Source: Oxalobacteraceae bacterium (GTDB lineage Bacteria; Pseudomonadota; Gammaproteobacteria; Burkholderiales; Burkholderiaceae_D). From it: 5,970 nucleotides of DNA. The translations under genes and the position numbers were made by a program. This document shows, piece by piece, positions 5,947 to 5,970 of this stretch (positions within the stretch are counted from its first letter, which is position 1; each line of letters opens with the position of its first letter). A model generated the notes under the pieces. The model saw only the letters and a program-made list of their open reading frames with translations. It ran no database searches and was not told where the DNA came from. Location: the NCBI GenBank assembly GCA_947446335.1, contig CANFGA010000211.1, positions 1 through 5,970 of the forward strand, given 5' to 3'.

Positions 5947-5970
5947 AATTTTCATGTGGAAAATGGTCAC

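Larger units (their letters stand above)
5662..5970. other. Intergenic region without a convincing gene
   Basis: These 309 bases follow the kinase stop codon. No frame in them shows recognisable protein sequence or a start with a good ribosome binding site. A frame open across the region on the minus strand continues as pure antisense of the kinase and is judged spurious. The region holds the tandem array, terminator, palindrome and outward promoter listed separately, and base composition becomes AT-richer to the right, as expected upstream of a further gene outside the window. Confidence 0.6.

Noticed and set aside
4771..5970. A 399-residue minus-strand open frame
   Set aside because: It runs antisense through most of the kinase gene, its protein is Gln/Arg/His-rich without any domain, and its first part covers the intergenic array and terminator. 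It is explained by codon bias of the kinase on the other strand.

Overview
The window looks like chromosomal DNA of a betaproteobacterium, most likely Burkholderiales and perhaps an Oxalobacteraceae-type genome. This is inferred from the moderately high GC content, codon use and the style of the proteins; no rRNA or marker gene is present to confirm it. Nothing points to a mobile element, CRISPR array, tRNA or rRNA.

Layout. Positions 1-3487 are a leftward operon. It holds a periplasmic adaptor (membrane fusion protein, 410 aa) followed, with a TAATG stop/start overlap, by a heavy-metal-type RND pump of the CusA/CzcA family. The pump is cut by the left window edge after 751 residues. Positions 3488-3616 are a divergent control region. 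Positions 3617-5661 are a rightward two-component operon: an OmpR/PhoB-family response regulator of the QseB/PmrA type (222 aa) overlapping by 4 nt a QseC/PmrB-type sensor kinase (459 aa). Positions 5662-5970 hold no convincing gene. They contain an 11-bp-period tandem array, a probable rho-independent terminator, a 12-bp perfect palindrome and a good sigma70-type promoter pointing out of the window to the right.

How the parts fit. The 129-bp divergent region carries a direct repeat with 11-bp period (CTTAAG-N5-CTTAAC), almost identical to the box bound by PmrA/QseB-type regulators. It sits exactly 10 bp upstream of a TAAAAT -10 element reading into the regulator gene, the geometry of an activator that replaces the -35. 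The simplest model is that the kinase senses a periplasmic signal and phosphorylates the regulator, which activates its own operon and probably the divergent efflux operon. The pump and adaptor would then expel a metal or other toxic substrate, together with an outer-membrane channel not encoded here.

Most worth a second look: the regulator box; a pump whose TM4 resembles CusA but which seems to lack two of the three copper-binding methionines of CusA; and the 11-bp tandem array immediately after the kinase gene.
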